Shown piece by piece: positions 1-11,104 of a DNA stretch of 64,000 nucleotides. How positions within the stretch are numbered: position 1 is the stretch's first letter; each line of letters begins with the position of its first letter. The position numbers and the translations under genes are program-made. Below the pieces are notes generated by a model that saw nothing but the letters and a program-made list of their open reading frames with translations, had not been told where the DNA came from and did not search any database. Source of the DNA: Rapana venosa (lineage: Eukaryota; Mollusca; Gastropoda; Neogastropoda; Muricidae); NCBI GenBank assembly GCA_028751875.1, contig CM054135.1:8578395-8642394 (forward strand), written 5' to 3'.

Positions 1-55
1 ACGAAATAAAAGGGAAAAAAATACAAAGAAATTATGGGAGGGACGGGGGTGAGGT

Positions 56-98
<43 letters not shown>
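56..98. repeat. Poly-G run (43 nt)
   Basis: An uninterrupted run of 43 G. It makes a meaningless poly-glycine frame. Runs this long are often mis-sized in assemblies, so the true length is uncertain. Confidence 0.95.
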
Positions 99-100
<2 letters not shown>

Positions 101-202
101 ATTGAATAGCTTAAGCTGCAAGAACAATTACAAAAGTTTGCCAACAGGGCTTCTAACTAAACAACTAACTATCTCCAACATAATCACATTATCCGCCAAT
201 AA

Positions 203-600
203 TTATTCAAATGACATATTTGAAATCTTATCTAAAACTTTACCATAAAAATATGGTTGAAGTACTTCACAATGAAGAATTACATGCTTAGGGAATAAGT
301 CAGAACCACATAGACAAGTTATCTGTTTACAGAATTTAGTCCTAAATGATACCAATCTGAACCTGTAGATCATACTTCCCACCAGTCTGCTATGAAATGA
401 CACACTCTGACGCTTAATGAATGTCCACGTAAAGAATACTTTCGTTGGCTGTTGACACGGTTCCAAGAAGCTTTTTTCAGCAGAAGTATGCCCTCCTGAA
501 GATTGAGTGGAAGGTTCAGAGGTGCTGTAACTTCAGAGTCCATGTCCATGGCAGCAGCTTTCGCTAACTGGTCAGCTTTCTCGTTGCCGTGGCTTCAACA
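203..600 (-). pseudogene. LINE 3' end: RNase H tail and zinc-knuckle relic
   Basis: Read on the minus strand from 600 downward, the translation begins GNEKADQLAKAA, the typical end of a LINE-encoded RNase H domain. After a frame change near 390-420 it continues with MIYRFRLVSF and then a knuckle of the form CLCG...KHVILHC (C-x-C ... H-x3-C). This order is known from RNase H-bearing LINEs of the I/R1/Jockey type. The upstream reverse transcriptase is absent and the frame is broken, so the copy is dead. A second relic of the same family is at 12490-12860 on the opposite strand. Family assignment is from motif recognition only. Confidence 0.65.
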
Positions 601-835
601 ATGCTTTGTTGTTGTGTTGCTGTTGGTTTTTTTAAAAAATTCACTGCTGTAAGAAATGGGCCATGGATAACATCTGAGATTCTTATCATGTGTGATGCGG
701 GAAGAAAACGAACAATGTAAAATACACCACAGGACCACTAGGTACAAGAAAATAAAGGAAAACATCAGAAACAGCATGAATCAGGCAACAGGAGAAAACT
801 TGCTTTTTGTTGTTTGTTTTTCATTTTGTTTTGCT

Positions 836-950
836 TTTCGTTCCTCAGCTAGAGATCCTGGTTCACCAATTGTGAGATTTTGTGCATGGGACCGTTCACG
901 TTTTCAGCCGCCATTAAGGTAGCCGCATTCCGACTTCGGGAACAGAAGAA
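836..950 (-). repeat. Solo copy of the shared SINE 3' tail
   Basis: On the minus strand this reads as the tail that ends many SINEs in this window: GTCGGAATGCGGCTACCTTAA-like start, then an 'AAAATCTCAC' core, then 'GGTGAACC' and 'CTAGCTGAGGAACG'. No tRNA-like head is attached. It is a 5'-truncated copy just upstream of the CSN1 start. Confidence 0.7.
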
Positions 951-1434
951 AGGTTTGTACAGCTAATGCAAATAAATAGAAACAAGTCTGAAGAAAACAT
1001 TAGTAGAAAGGCATTCCAGATTGTCAAAAACCCCACCTAACAATAATAATCATGAGTCAGCTTCATTTAGGACAGAAATGGAAAATGCCTTACAGAAAGC
1101 GATGACCTCATAGCCGGATGAAATGAATATCGCCAAGAGCTAGTCTATACAATTAAATGATGCAAGGATGACAAAATATTCTGAAAATTTAAAAGACAAT
1201 GTTAATGAGGGTAACTTCTGAGAAGCTCTCTTTTGAAAGACACTGGGTAAACCATACATTAGGCTAGGCTATGACCCAAATATTAAATCCGGAGTGTGGC
1301 CTTTCTCAGTTCCGGCCCGGGAAATTCAATCACAACAGCCGACACAAGTAAACATTAATCAATTAATATTCATGATGGTTTGAATTTAGGAAAAGTCGAC
1401 TAAAGTTTATCAAAGTTCCACTCGGGTATCCACA
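951..1434 (+). promoter_or_regulatory. Possible promoter / 5' UTR side of CSN1
   Basis: About 480 bases between a repeat copy and the proposed CSN1 start codon. No TATA box, initiator or CpG-dense block is convincing. The sequence is not low complexity and shows no repeat family seen elsewhere in the window. The label rests only on position upstream of the proposed first coding exon. Confidence 0.25.
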
Positions 1435-1467
1435 ATGGCAGGAGGACAACAAAACTGTAAAGTCGAG
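1435..1467 (+). CDS. CSN1: COP9 signalosome subunit 1, proposed first coding exon
   Basis: Short proposed first exon encoding MAGGQQNCKVE. The ATG sits in a strong start context (A at -3, G at +4: CACAATGG). The exon ends in phase 0 before a GTTTGT donor, matching the phase-0 start of the next recognised exon. CSN1 N-termini are short and poorly conserved, so homology cannot confirm it; the case is context plus phase. The exon is 33 nt. An alternative start further upstream, or within the following exon, cannot be excluded. Confidence 0.5.
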
Positions 1468-3355
1468 GTTTGTTACATTTGAAATGATTTTTTTATTTCG
1501 TAAAGAAGTTTCTAAGGTGTTATCAACTATCAAGATTCCTCCTTAAATTTTAATCAGGAGAGAGAATTGTATAATTTGTATCTCTTGGTCTAGGCATAGA
1601 TCTCCGCAGTTAACTTAAACCATTAGCCATACGCGCTGTACAGGATGTGAATCAACTGTCACAACTGCCAAAATGCATTTTTGTCTGTATCACTATCATT
1701 TATTCATTGATTCAATTAGATATTTTGTGAATTATTTTATTTTCAAAATAAACCAAAATATTTACATCATTGTTCATTTACTTATCTTTCAGGAAAATAC
1801 AGCTTCATCTCAGTTGAATTTATCTAGAATATATTTTTCCAAGTTCACCTTTATGTTTTTAGGGGAAATTTCCAGGCAGTCTAAGTAGTAAGTTCTAAGG
1901 GTTGAATTGGTCTGGTAGGACAGTATGTCACACTCACAGCTACTGTGTTGGCACATGTCAAATTAAATCACATGCATTGGTGCAATTCATATTATATTAT
2001 ATTATATAGTATACAGACTTATTCACCCAGAACAAGATCCTCCTCTCATCCCTCAACAGTTAAACACCCTTTAGAAGGCCCTCCTTTACTTTTAGTCGTT
2101 TGACAATTTGTCAAGACAACATGCAAATTTTCAGCATTGCAAAGCATTTCAAACACCAAAACACTACAATTTACTCAATAGTACAAAATTTATACAAAAA
2201 ACGCTACAATAGTACAAAATTTATACACATTCGCCTAACTGGGAGACAAATTGAAACACCACCTCATACAATTATAGTTTATTTATTTAAAAAAAATATA
2301 TTTCTCACAGACCTGCATGGTCGGGACTATAGTACAAGTCAATTCACAATTAACATATTATATTTCCAGACCCTCCACTGGCTCTAGTCAATACAAATCA
2401 ATGTATACTAGATTATCCTAATCATACTAGTTTACTGCACATCAGATTCTCATACTAATAGTAATAGGGTCATGGTCAAATCGAGTTGATTTCACAACAA
2501 ACCTCTTCCTGGTCCTATTATCTCCTAGTACTTAGCAGAGAAATTCCATACCAATCGCCCCCTAGCCTTAGTCTTACTGACACATTTATTTAATTTATAA
2601 ATGAGTTATTTGTTTAGTTATTTATCCTGTTTTACAGACCATTATGTTAAGCTATAGCCTTTTTTGACTAATAATCTTGGATGAAGTAGTTTGTTTGGTC
2701 CCAGAAACAAACAACAAAAAAGAGCATTCATTTTAAAAAAAATAACTTCTTTGGAAGTTTTGAACAACTCTTTCACTTCTCTTCTGAAAGGGCAACCTTA
2801 GTATTGCTCCCATATATATATTTCGAAACTTCCATTGAGGTGTAAATATATTTCCCAGCAGTAACTCTTACACCCAGGTCTAACTCTAACCGGATCTATG
2901 GACCAGTTGTGGTCTTTTCTTCTCATCTTGGCCTTTCTCTAACTCTGGTAACTCTTACTATTTAATTAAATGCAATTCTTTGTGAGTATAAATTCACCCT
3001 TCTCTTATCTGGTTGGCTCTCCTATTAAAAAAAAAGTTAAAAAATTGATAAAGTTGTATTTGTTCCTAGATAGATGGCTTGATGAAAACAAGCAAATGCA
3101 CTGCTCATTCAATGTACCATCTGGAAATAAAAAAATTGACTTTGACTTTGGCACCATACTATTTTTACCCTTTTCTTATGCTTGGCAGATGGACCATGCA
3201 TTTTGTTGCATTACTCTATTGTTAGCCTACATGACTAACAAACCGTAATGTGCTCAAATAACAGTGCCTAGCTATGAATAATTTTTTTTAGCATTGTGTG
3301 TTGCAAATGAAACTTGGAGGATGTTAGTTTGTTACTGGTTTTGTTTGATGTGTAG
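1468..3355 (+). other. CSN1 intron 1, unique AT-rich sequence
   Basis: About 1.9 kb of AT-rich sequence with no SINE, LINE or array recognised, apart from a short tandem 'AGTACAAAATTTATAC' duplication near 2183-2225. This contrasts with the repeat-dense introns that follow. Confidence 0.5.
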
Positions 3356-3448
3356 AGTTGTGCGGCAAGCTCCAAGGAAGGTGATGAGGACTCCACAGAC
3401 ACTACCAACATTGAGCAGCCCTTAGAAATGGTGGAGAATGCAACGCTG
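3356..3448 (+). CDS. CSN1: COP9 signalosome subunit 1, exon 2
   Basis: Encodes 31 residues from SCAASSKEGDEDSTD to MVENATL, flanked by a GTAG acceptor and a GTCAGT donor, phase 0 at both ends. The end 'VENATL', joined to 'DLDQ' of the next exon, lines up with the family segment 'VENPSLDLEQ' that opens the conserved part of metazoan CSN1. The acidic Ser/Asp/Thr-rich part corresponds to the variable N-terminal region before the helical repeats. Confidence 0.8.
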
Positions 3449-4050
3449 GTCAGTGACTGTCTCTGGTTTTTTTTTTTTTTAATTGCATTATTTTAGACTA
3501 GAGTGCAGTGTTGTGTGCTGTATTACAATTTATAATCTATGTTCTTGTATGTTGTGTTGATTTGTATTTAGTCTTATGTTCTTATGTGGTGTGTTGATTT
3601 GTATTGTATTATAATATTGAAATTTGAATTGTACTGTTGATCATAATCATTGCAGAATTCTGCATGAAATTTGACTGGCTCTGCCCAGAACAAATGCTAC
3701 CATCAGTGCAACACCCCTGTTGGTTCCTCCCCCATCCCCCCCCCCCCCCTTCCCCACTCCATTTTTGTGCATTTGCTTTCCAATGAGTAGGGGGCTTTTT
3801 TTTAATTAAAAATTTTGCCAGGAACAAGTCTGGTTGCTGTGGGTTCTTGTATGTTACATGCAGGTCCTAAGTTTAGCATCTCAGAGAGACAAACAATAAC
3901 ATGATTTGCATCATCACTGATGCAGTGATTTTGGAGATATAAGTCTAATCTGTTTGTTGATTTATGGAAAATTGTCGTATTTTGATTCTAATTTTAATTA
4001 ACTTAGTCCCCCCCCCCACATAGAATGTTTTTAAAACAAATATATTTGTT

Positions 4051-4063
4051 GTATGTGTGTGTG

Positions 4064-4120
<57 letters not shown>
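4051..4120. repeat. (TG)n(TA)n microsatellite
   Basis: TG repeats run into about 30 TA units, inside CSN1 intron 2. Confidence 0.9.
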
Positions 4121-4125
<5 letters not shown>

Positions 4126-4613
4126 ATGGAGCTAACATTGTTAGAAAAACTTTTTAAACAGAAACAAAAAAGACCCAACAAGTTTTCACGTGCATAAAGA
4201 AAAGTCACTGATATATATATATATAAAATGTCTCATTTACTGCTAAGCTTGGTATACAAAGAGATTCACTATATTATACTTAAGCAATCTGTAATTTGTG
4301 TAAACCAGTGAGCTTGTTATTTAAAACTTTATTGTTGGGTGTGCTAGATAGTTAAATCTCTTTTATCTGTAATTTTTTTGAATACTGACTTGGAGTATGG
4401 TTGTATGGGATGTATCTATTGTAATAATATGTATATATATATATATAAGTATGGCCTCTTGCACAAGAACGTTACACCCAAAATATTGCTTTTTTTAACC
4501 CCCCCCTCCCCCCCAACTATTTCTCAAGATGAGTGAATGGTGAATAGGGAGACTCAAGAATTTCAAGAACATGAAGAATCTGTTAATCTAGAGACAAGTG
4601 ATCTAGAATCATA

Positions 4614-5048
4614 TGTCACTCCCTGAAACTGAAATGAAACCTGTCACTATGATAAACTGAAATGAAACCTGTCACTATGATAAACTGAAATGAAACCTGT
4701 CACTATGAGAAACTGAAATGTCACCTGTCACTATGAGAAACTGAAATGACGCCTGTCACTATGAGAAACTGAAATGATATGTCTATCACTCTCAGAAACT
4801 GAAATGACATCTGTCCTATGATAAACTGAAATGACACGTCTATCGCTCTCAGAAACTGAAATGATACCTGTCACTATGAGAAACTGAAATGACACCTGTC
4901 ACTATGAGAAACTGAAATGACCCCTGTCACTATAAGAAACTGAAATGACACGTCTATCACTCTCAGAAACTGAAATGACATCTGTGGCTATGATAAACTG
5001 AGATGACACATGATCTATCACTCTCAGAAACTGAAATGACATCCTTCA
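4614..5048. repeat. 28- to 31-bp minisatellite
   Basis: About 14-15 head-to-tail units of the form GAAACTGAAATGACACCTGT followed by CACTATGA. Variants replace CACTATGA with CTATCACTCTCA. The array ends about 90 bp before exon 3 of CSN1. Confidence 0.95.
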
Positions 5049-5140
5049 CCATGAAGAAAAACGAGGAAATAAACGTTTTTTTACTCCAAAAAAGGATCAT
5101 GCCAGACTGACGTGACTGGTGTGTGTGTGTGTGTGTGCAG

Positions 5141-5325
5141 GATCTGGATCAGGTGGCGGCCCAGTACAGAGGCCTGGCGCGCTTGCAGCACTTGGAGTTC
5201 ATTGCACGCTGCTGCCCGGCGCTGAGGAAGGAGGCCCTGAAGCTGGCGGAGAAGTTTGTGCTGCAGACGCGCAACACCGCCCTGGCCGCAACCATCCATG
5301 ACATGATGCTGAAGGCCTTGGCTGA
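5141..5325 (+). CDS. CSN1: COP9 signalosome subunit 1, exon 3 (N-terminal helical repeats)
   Basis: Encodes about 62 residues beginning DLDQVAAQYRGLARL and continuing EFIARCCPALRKEALKLAEK. The family counterpart in animals reads DLEQYAA.Y.GL.RI, then LQFIADHCP.LR.EALKMA. This is the start of the TPR-like helical repeat region through which CSN1 packs with other signalosome subunits. The acceptor is a bare TG repeat ending TGCAG. The donor is GTGAGC, with 2 bases carried over (GA), which combine with the next exon's first A to give Glu. The residues after the donor read into stop, confirming the boundary. Confidence 0.9.
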
Positions 5326-5413
5326 GTGAGCGTGGACCAGTATCATTATTTGTTTATTTGTATATATCATTGTTGATCTTAGTTACTCCATGGTAGACTG
5401 GATTTACAGTCTA

Positions 5414-5850
5414 AAGGAGGAAGGTGGCAGGACGGTTAACATGTTAGCTTGCCTGACAAGTGAACCGTGAGATTCTGGGTTGGATTTCCTGTCTCGCCCT
5501 TTCTTCCCACTTGACGGAAAAAAATCTAACTGAATGTCAGGGTCCTTTGGATGAGACTATAAAACTGAGGCCCCGTGTGTGAATGCATGCAGAAATCTTG
5601 CGCACATGTTTTAAAAAGCAGGTCCCACCTTTCGGAAGAGTAGGCCATGTGTGCCGGTGGGAAAATGGATGAAAAAAACAAACCCACCCCAAAACAAACC
5701 GCATGCACACAGGTGTATGTTTAGACACCATCCCCAAAGTCAGAATGTGGCTACCTAAATAAGGTGGGGGGAACTATCGCATACGCAAAAATCTCACCAT
5801 TGGTGAACCTAGGAGCTCAAGCCAAGGTGTGAAGAAGAAAAAGGAAGAGA
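5414..5850 (+). repeat. SINE, family C (full length)
   Basis: tRNA-like head: GGTGGCAGGACGGTTAACAT (box A region), then box B-like TCTGGGTTGGATTTCC. A middle body follows ('GATGAGACTATAAAACTGAGG'-like), then the shared 3' tail ending near 'GGTGAACCTAGGAGCTCAAGCCAAGG'. Other copies with this head are at 29.4, 32.2 and 55.4 kb. Confidence 0.8.
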
Positions 5851-5924
5851 AAACCATAAGCTGATTTCCCTTTTGGGTGCTGACAGACTTTTGACATTTT
5901 TCACACATGTTAAAAAACCCATCG

Positions 5925-6325
5925 GGGAGGGATAGGCTTGTGGTCAGAGCATGGCGCTTGCCATCAGACAGCATGGGTTCCAGCCTCCACTGAGGGGATT
6001 TTTCTCCTGGAATTAACATCAGTACTGACTAGACTATGTTCCGCTGAAAGTCCTTTGGATGAGACAAAAACCTGAGATCTCCTGTGTGAACACAAATAGA
6101 AAATCTGGTGCAACCTGTTCTGCCTATTGAAAGAGTAGACCACTGCATGCCAGTAAGAATGGATAACAACTTAAAAATAAAAATGCATGCACAATGGTGT
6201 GTTCAGACATTGCCCTGAAGTTGGAATGTGGCAACCTTTATGGTGGGCAAAATTAATGTTATGCAAAACTCTCACCATTGGGGTAACCTCAGTGCTCTAG
6301 CCAAGGAACAAAACAAGACAATCAA
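5925..6325 (+). repeat. SINE, B-type head with shared tail
   Basis: Head reads GGGAGGGATAGGCTTGTGGTC..., with box B-like GGGTTCCAGCC. The middle carries 'TTAACATCAGTACTGACT' and 'CCTTTGGATGAGAC', and the end is the shared tail ('CTCACCATTGGGGTAACCTC'). It sits directly behind the family C copy in the same orientation. Confidence 0.7.
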
Positions 6326-6399
6326 AAAAATGTGTTCTTCTTAGGAGACTAGGCCAGTGGTTGGAATGATACTACATACATACCCAGCATGCAGTCTGT

Positions 6400-7080
6400 G
6401 GGAAGTAAACTAAACCCAAGCAACAACAACAACAAAAAGAATCTTATGTGGAGAGAGATGGGCTCTGCCCACTCCTAGGTCTGATAATGCAAAGATAAGA
6501 AACAGTTATGTGAGGTGATTGTGTGCAAGTTTTTGCTGCACCCCAATTGTCCTGTTCCAAGGAATTTTTCCAGTCTAACAGGAAGAATGAGAAGAAGAGT
6601 AGGAGCGCAGCAATGCTTCAGAAAACTGCAGGGTTCTTTTCGTTTTGTGTGCAGTATACAAATGTGCAGACTGGAGAAATTCTTCTCATAAATACACTTT
6701 TTACACATCACTTCAAGTGTTCCCCTGCGTATGCCCTGAGTACATGTAATTTTGACATTTTAAAAATAATATTTTCTTAGAAAAAGCAAAATTCAGAAAT
6801 ACTTTCTTACAGAGTAAAGCAGACTTTTTGTCTTTTCAGTAACATAAGCTTCATAACTAAGTTAACATTATGACTTTACTAGTCATTTTTTTTTGGCCTT
6901 TCAGACAGGCTGTTTGCAGACACATGCAGCACATAGCACCATGTGTTGAAAAGGGAAACGGTCTCATTCCTGCTCTTTGAGAAGTGTAACAGCAACAGCG
7001 ACTGAGTATATTTTTACACTAACCTAACCAACCAGTCATGTGCTAGGCCTAACTACCTGTCTCCTGCGTGCTGTGGACAG
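6400..7080 (+). other. CSN1 intron 3, remaining unique part
   Basis: No repeat family or coding match recognised. The last 20 bases lead to a GGACAG acceptor. Confidence 0.4.
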
Positions 7081-7248
7081 AGGGGAACCTGAGCGAGCTC
7101 CAGGAGCTCAGGAAGCCTTGAAGACTTCCCTGAACAAGGAATGGATAGAACGCACCAGGTCAGAGGCGAAGCTGGAGCTGGAGGCTCTGATAAATCATCG
7201 CCAAGAGCTGCTGTCCCACAAGGGCACCAACTTGACCACAGACATCAG
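7081..7248 (+). CDS. CSN1: COP9 signalosome subunit 1, exon 4
   Basis: Encodes a Glu/Ala-rich stretch (GEPERAPGAQEAL), then NKEWIERTRSEAKLELEAL and LLSHKGTNLTTDIR. The family equivalent is W-E-xTR-KKA-L-KLE, then Y-KGN-S-IKESIR. In known CSN1 structures this is the linker and helices before the TPR-like motif 'LGDHYLDCGDL'. Enters in phase 2 and leaves in phase 2 at a GTGAGA donor; the split codon AG|A restores Arg. The segment before NKEW is variable in the family, so the acceptor choice rests on phase and the CAG. Confidence 0.88.
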
Positions 7249-7365
7249 GTGAGATCCACTGTCGCTAGCTCGACTGTCACTGCTGATCACAGAAGAAGAA
7301 ATGGTCAGGACAAAGCGTCCAGACATGTGGCAGAGCAAAGTTTTGATGTGTTAATTGTGGTATGC

Positions 7366-7515
7366 CTGTAGTTTAGATAGTTTTAATTAATAACTATGGA
7401 ATATGGTAGGAGATAGTTTTAATTAATAACTATGGAATATGGTAGGTGTTGAGAGGGAGTTTTAATTAATAACTATGGAATATGGTAGGTGTTGAGAGGG
7501 TGTTTTTATGTAGTG
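7366..7515. repeat. Short tandem repeat, 3 copies
   Basis: Three copies of TTTTAATTAATAACTATGGA ATATGGTAGG, two followed by TGTTGAGAGGG, just inside CSN1 intron 4. Confidence 0.9.
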
Positions 7516-7544
7516 ATTATGGAGCATGGTAGGACTTAAAAATG

Positions 7545-8106
7545 TTCATGTTCTATCAGTTATTACGAAGTATGGTCGGCCTTTATTGTTTTATCAGTTA
7601 TTATGACCCTTATAGGTTTTATCAGTAATTATGACCCTGATAGAGTTATGTTTTATCAGTAATTATGACCCTTATAGATTTATACAAGCTATAGATTTAT
7701 GTGTTTTACCAGTAATTATGACCCTTATAGATTTATGTTTTATCAGTGATTATGACCCTTATAGATTTATGGTTTGTCGGTAATTATGACCCTTATAGAT
7801 TAATGTTTTATCAGTGATTATGACCCTTATATATTTATGGTTTATGGGCAATTATGACCCTTATATATTTATGGTTTATGGGCAATTATGACCCTTATAG
7901 ATTTAAAGGTTTTATCAGTGATTATGACCCTTATAGATTTATGATTATGTTTTATCGGTAATTATGACCCTTATAGATTTATAGGTTTTATCAGTAATTA
8001 TGACCTTTATAGATTTTATCAGTGATTATGACCCTAATAGATTTATAGGTTTTATCAGTGATTATGACCCTAATAGATTTATAGGTTTTATCAGTGATTA
8101 TGACCC
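7545..8106. repeat. 34- to 36-bp minisatellite
   Basis: About 15 units built on 'ATTATGACCCTTATAGATTT' plus 'ATGTTTTATCAGTG', with units of uneven length. The final units (7990-8106) are the most homogeneous. Confidence 0.95.
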
Positions 8107-8224
8107 TGTATTCTCTGAAAGGGCATTTTTGGCTAGGCCTACATGCTGTGTGAAAAGTCATGGGTGTAATAGGGAAAGGAGGCAAGTGTCAGTTAGGCTC
8201 TGATCATGTCATTCACTCCAGGAT

Positions 8225-8305
8225 ATCTCATTTTTGTTTTTGATTTCCGTTCCTTTGCTAGGGCTCCGAGGTTTATCAATACTGAGATTTTGCGTCTGTG
8301 ATTGA
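8225..8305 (-). repeat. SINE tail fragment
   Basis: Minus-strand match to the end of the shared SINE tail (CAAAATCTCA ... CTCGGAGCCCTAGC-like ... GGAACG). Confidence 0.5.
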
Positions 8306-8481
8306 TTTTACTCATTATTATGTTAACTGCATTTTGATTTTGGGGATCCAGGATATATATCTTATTTGTCTGTCTGTTAGAGCAAAAACATTGGGCTGTT
8401 CTGTGCTTGCAATAGCCAGGTATGGTAAATGTACCAGCCAAACACACTTAGTTAACCAACACTTTTTTTTTTTTTAAATTA

Positions 8482-8640
8482 TTGTGTGTGTTCATGTGTG
8501 TGTTGTGAGTGCATATATGTGTGAGGGTGGGTGTGTGCATGCAAGCATCCACGTGTGTTGTGTGTGCGCACATGAGCAAGTGAGTATGCACACACACTTG
8601 CGTGTGAGAGCAGGTATGCACGTATGTGCATGGATGCATA
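8482..8640. repeat. Degenerate (GT)n tract
   Basis: GT-rich, imperfect, with ATGCA steps. No coding signal in it. Confidence 0.85.
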
Positions 8641-8930
8641 ACAGTGGAGATATTGCCTCAACTTGGTACAACTTCTTGGCTATGGCAGCACAGTATGAAC
8701 AGGGAGGATGTGGCCTCTAAGAAAGAGGCTGCATAAATACTACATTTCATCACGAAGGCTAAGTGTATGCAACAGGCAGTTTTCAACTACCACCCAAGGA
8801 AACATGGCGCTGCACAATTTGCAGGTGTGTCCCCAAATAGTAACACGTCACTCTGATCGCATGGGAGGTAATCTACCTACCACACCATCACAGATATATG
8901 TGTGTGTGTGTATATATATATATATATTGT

Positions 8931-9284
8931 GTATTTATTTATTCATTCTTTTATATCGAGGATAATGGAATAAGCACTCATGTGCTTTTTTACCTCCAGT
9001 CCCCGTGTGTATGGGGTTTTGTAAATTGTCATCTGTTCCCACCGGCACACAATGGCCTACTCTTACGAAAAGCGGAACAGGATTTAACATGTGCGCAAGA
9101 TGTTCTGCGTGCGTTCGCACACGGGGCCTCGGTTTTATAGTCTCATCCGAAGGACTTTTGGGGAGAGAGCGGAGTCGGCACTGATGTTAACTCCAGGGGG
9201 AAAATATCCCCCTTGAACGGGAATCGAACCCGGGTCGTCAGATTGCGAGCGCAATGCTCTGACCACTAGGCTTTCCCGTCCCCC
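8931..9284 (-). repeat. SINE, family B (near full length)
   Basis: Read on the minus strand: head GGGACGGGAAAGCCTAGTGG, box B GGGTTCGATTCC, then 'GGAGTTAACATCAGTGCCGA', 'CCTTCGGATGAGACTATAAA', 'GTAAGAGTAGGCCATTGTGT' and an end 'TATCCTCGATATAAAAGAAT'. This is one of the best-preserved family B copies, and the head is clearly tRNA-like. Confidence 0.85.
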
Positions 9285-9334
9285 TCGTGTCATACACACA
9301 TGCTTTGTGTCACTTTGCCTGGTCATCCCTTCAT

Positions 9335-9419
9335 GGCACCACCACCACCACCACCACCATGATGATGATGATGATGACGATGATGACGACGATGATGACG
9401 ATGACGATGATGATGTGCA
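9335..9419. repeat. (CCA)n(GATGAC)n trinucleotide tract at a splice acceptor
   Basis: CACCACCAC turns into GATGATGAC repeats that run right up to the TGTGCAG of the CSN1 exon 5 acceptor. The usual pyrimidine tract is absent. Confidence 0.9.
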
Positions 9420-9420
9420 G

Positions 9421-9556
9421 ACGGGCCACTGTAGAGCTGGCCAACCTGTACCTGGACTGCGGAGACCTGCAGAATGCCGTCAAAAGTTGGCACAGTGCCT
9501 CCTATTATTGCGTCACTTTCGCCTCCCAGGTGTCGGTGCTGCTGTCTGCCATCAAG
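9421..9556 (+). CDS. CSN1: COP9 signalosome subunit 1, exon 5 (YLDCGDL motif)
   Basis: Encodes RRATVELANLYLDCGDLQNA, then VKSWHSASYYC and LLSAIK. The family signature is RRGHDDLGDHYLDCGDL..A followed by a R-DYC segment and 'NVIKV'. The YLDCGDL core is identical to the usual CSN1 motif, making this the strongest single exon for identification. Enters in phase 2 (AG|A gives Arg) and leaves in phase 0 at GTGAGC. A 36-bp minisatellite begins about 30 bases into the following intron. Confidence 0.95.
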
Positions 9557-9584
9557 GTGAGCCACGTTGCAGCGGTGGTGGGGT

Positions 9585-11098
9585 TGTACTGTTGTGTTGT
9601 ACTGTTGTGTTGTACTGTTGTGTCGTTGAATTGTATGAGAGTGTTATATTGCACTGTGTTGTGTCGTTGAATTGTATTAGTGTGTTGTACTATTGTGTTG
9701 TCGTTGAATTGTATTAGTGTGTTTTTACTGTTGTGTGTCATTGAATTGTATTAGGGGTTGTACTGTTGTGTGTCATTGAATTGTATTAGTGTTTTTGTAC
9801 TGTTTGTGTGTCGTTGAATTGTATTAGTGTGTTGTACTGTTGTGTGTCATGAATTGTATTAGTTGTGTTGTACTGTTGTGTGTCATTGAATTGTATAAGG
9901 GTGTTGTACTGTTGTGTGTCATTGAATTGTATTAGTGTGTTGTACTGTTGTGTGTCATTGAATTGTATTAGTGTGTTGTACTTTTTGTGTGTCATTGAAT
10001 TGTATAAGGGTGTTGTACTGTTGTGTTGTCATTGAATTGTATTAGTATGTTGTACTGTTGTGTGTCATTGAATTGTATTAGTGTGTTGTACTGTTGTGTG
10101 TCATTGAATTGTATTAGTGTGTTGTACTGTTTGTGTCGTTGAATTGTATTAGTGTGTTGTACTGTTGTGTGTCGTTGAATTGTATTACTGTGTTGTACTG
10201 TTGTGTGTCGTTGAATTGTATTAGTGTGTTGTACTGTTGTTCATTGAATTGTATCAGTGTATTGTACTGTTGTGTGTCATTGAATTGGATTAGTGTGTTG
10301 TACTGTTGTGTGTCGTTGAATTGTATTAGTGTGTTTGTACTGTTGTGTGTCATTGAATTGTATTAGTGTGTTGTACTGTTGTGTGTCATTGAATTGTATT
10401 AGTGTGTTGTACTGTTGTGTCGTTGAATCGTATGAGAGTGTCATATTGCACTGTGTTGTGTCCTTGAATTGTATTAGTGTGTTATATTGCTCTGTGTTGT
10501 GTCCTTGAATTGTATTAGTGTTATTTTTGCACTGTGTTGTGTCCTTGAATTGTATTAGTTGTGTTATATTGCACTGTGTTGTGTCCTTGAATTGAAATTA
10601 GTGTTTTTATATTGCACTGTGTTGTGTCCTTGAATTGTATTAGTGTGTTATATTGCTCTGTGTTGTGTCATTGAATTGTATTAGTGTGTTGTGTCATTGA
10701 ATTGTATTAGTGTGTTTTTGTCATTGAATTGTATTAGTGTGTTGTGTCCTTGAATTGTATGAGAGTGTTATATTGCACTGTGTTGTGTCATTTGAATCGT
10801 ATTAGTGTGTTGTGTTTGTGTCATTGAATTGTATTAGTGTGTTATGTTGTGTGGTGTCATTGAATTGTATTAGTGTGTTATATTGCATTGTGTTTATTTT
10901 GTGTTGTGTCATTGAATCATTGTTATGTTGTGTCATTGAATTGTATTAGTGTGTTATATTGCATATTGTTTATTTTGTGTTGTGTCATTGAATCGTATTA
11001 TTATGTTATGTTGTGTGGTGTCATTGAATTGTATTAGTGTGTTATATTGTGTTGTGTCATTGAATTGTATTAGTGTGTTATATTGTATTATGTTGTAT
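9585..11098. repeat. 36-bp minisatellite, about 1.5 kb
   Basis: Roughly 40 units of 'GTGTTGTACTGTTGTGTGTC' plus 'ATTGAATTGTATTAGT'. From about 10430 the units shift to a 'TTATATTGCACTGTGTTGTG' form with 'TCCTTGAATTGTATTAGT', a second sub-family. Minus-strand frames read as repeated NTLIQFNDT peptides, which are array translation, not a gene. Confidence 0.97.
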
Positions 11099-11104
11099 CG
11101 CATT

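Noticed and set aside
10114..10353. Repeat peptide NTLIQFNDTQQY on the minus strand
   Set aside because: The 36-bp unit is exactly 12 codons, so any stop-free frame gives a 12-residue repeat peptide. No start context, promoter or exon signals.
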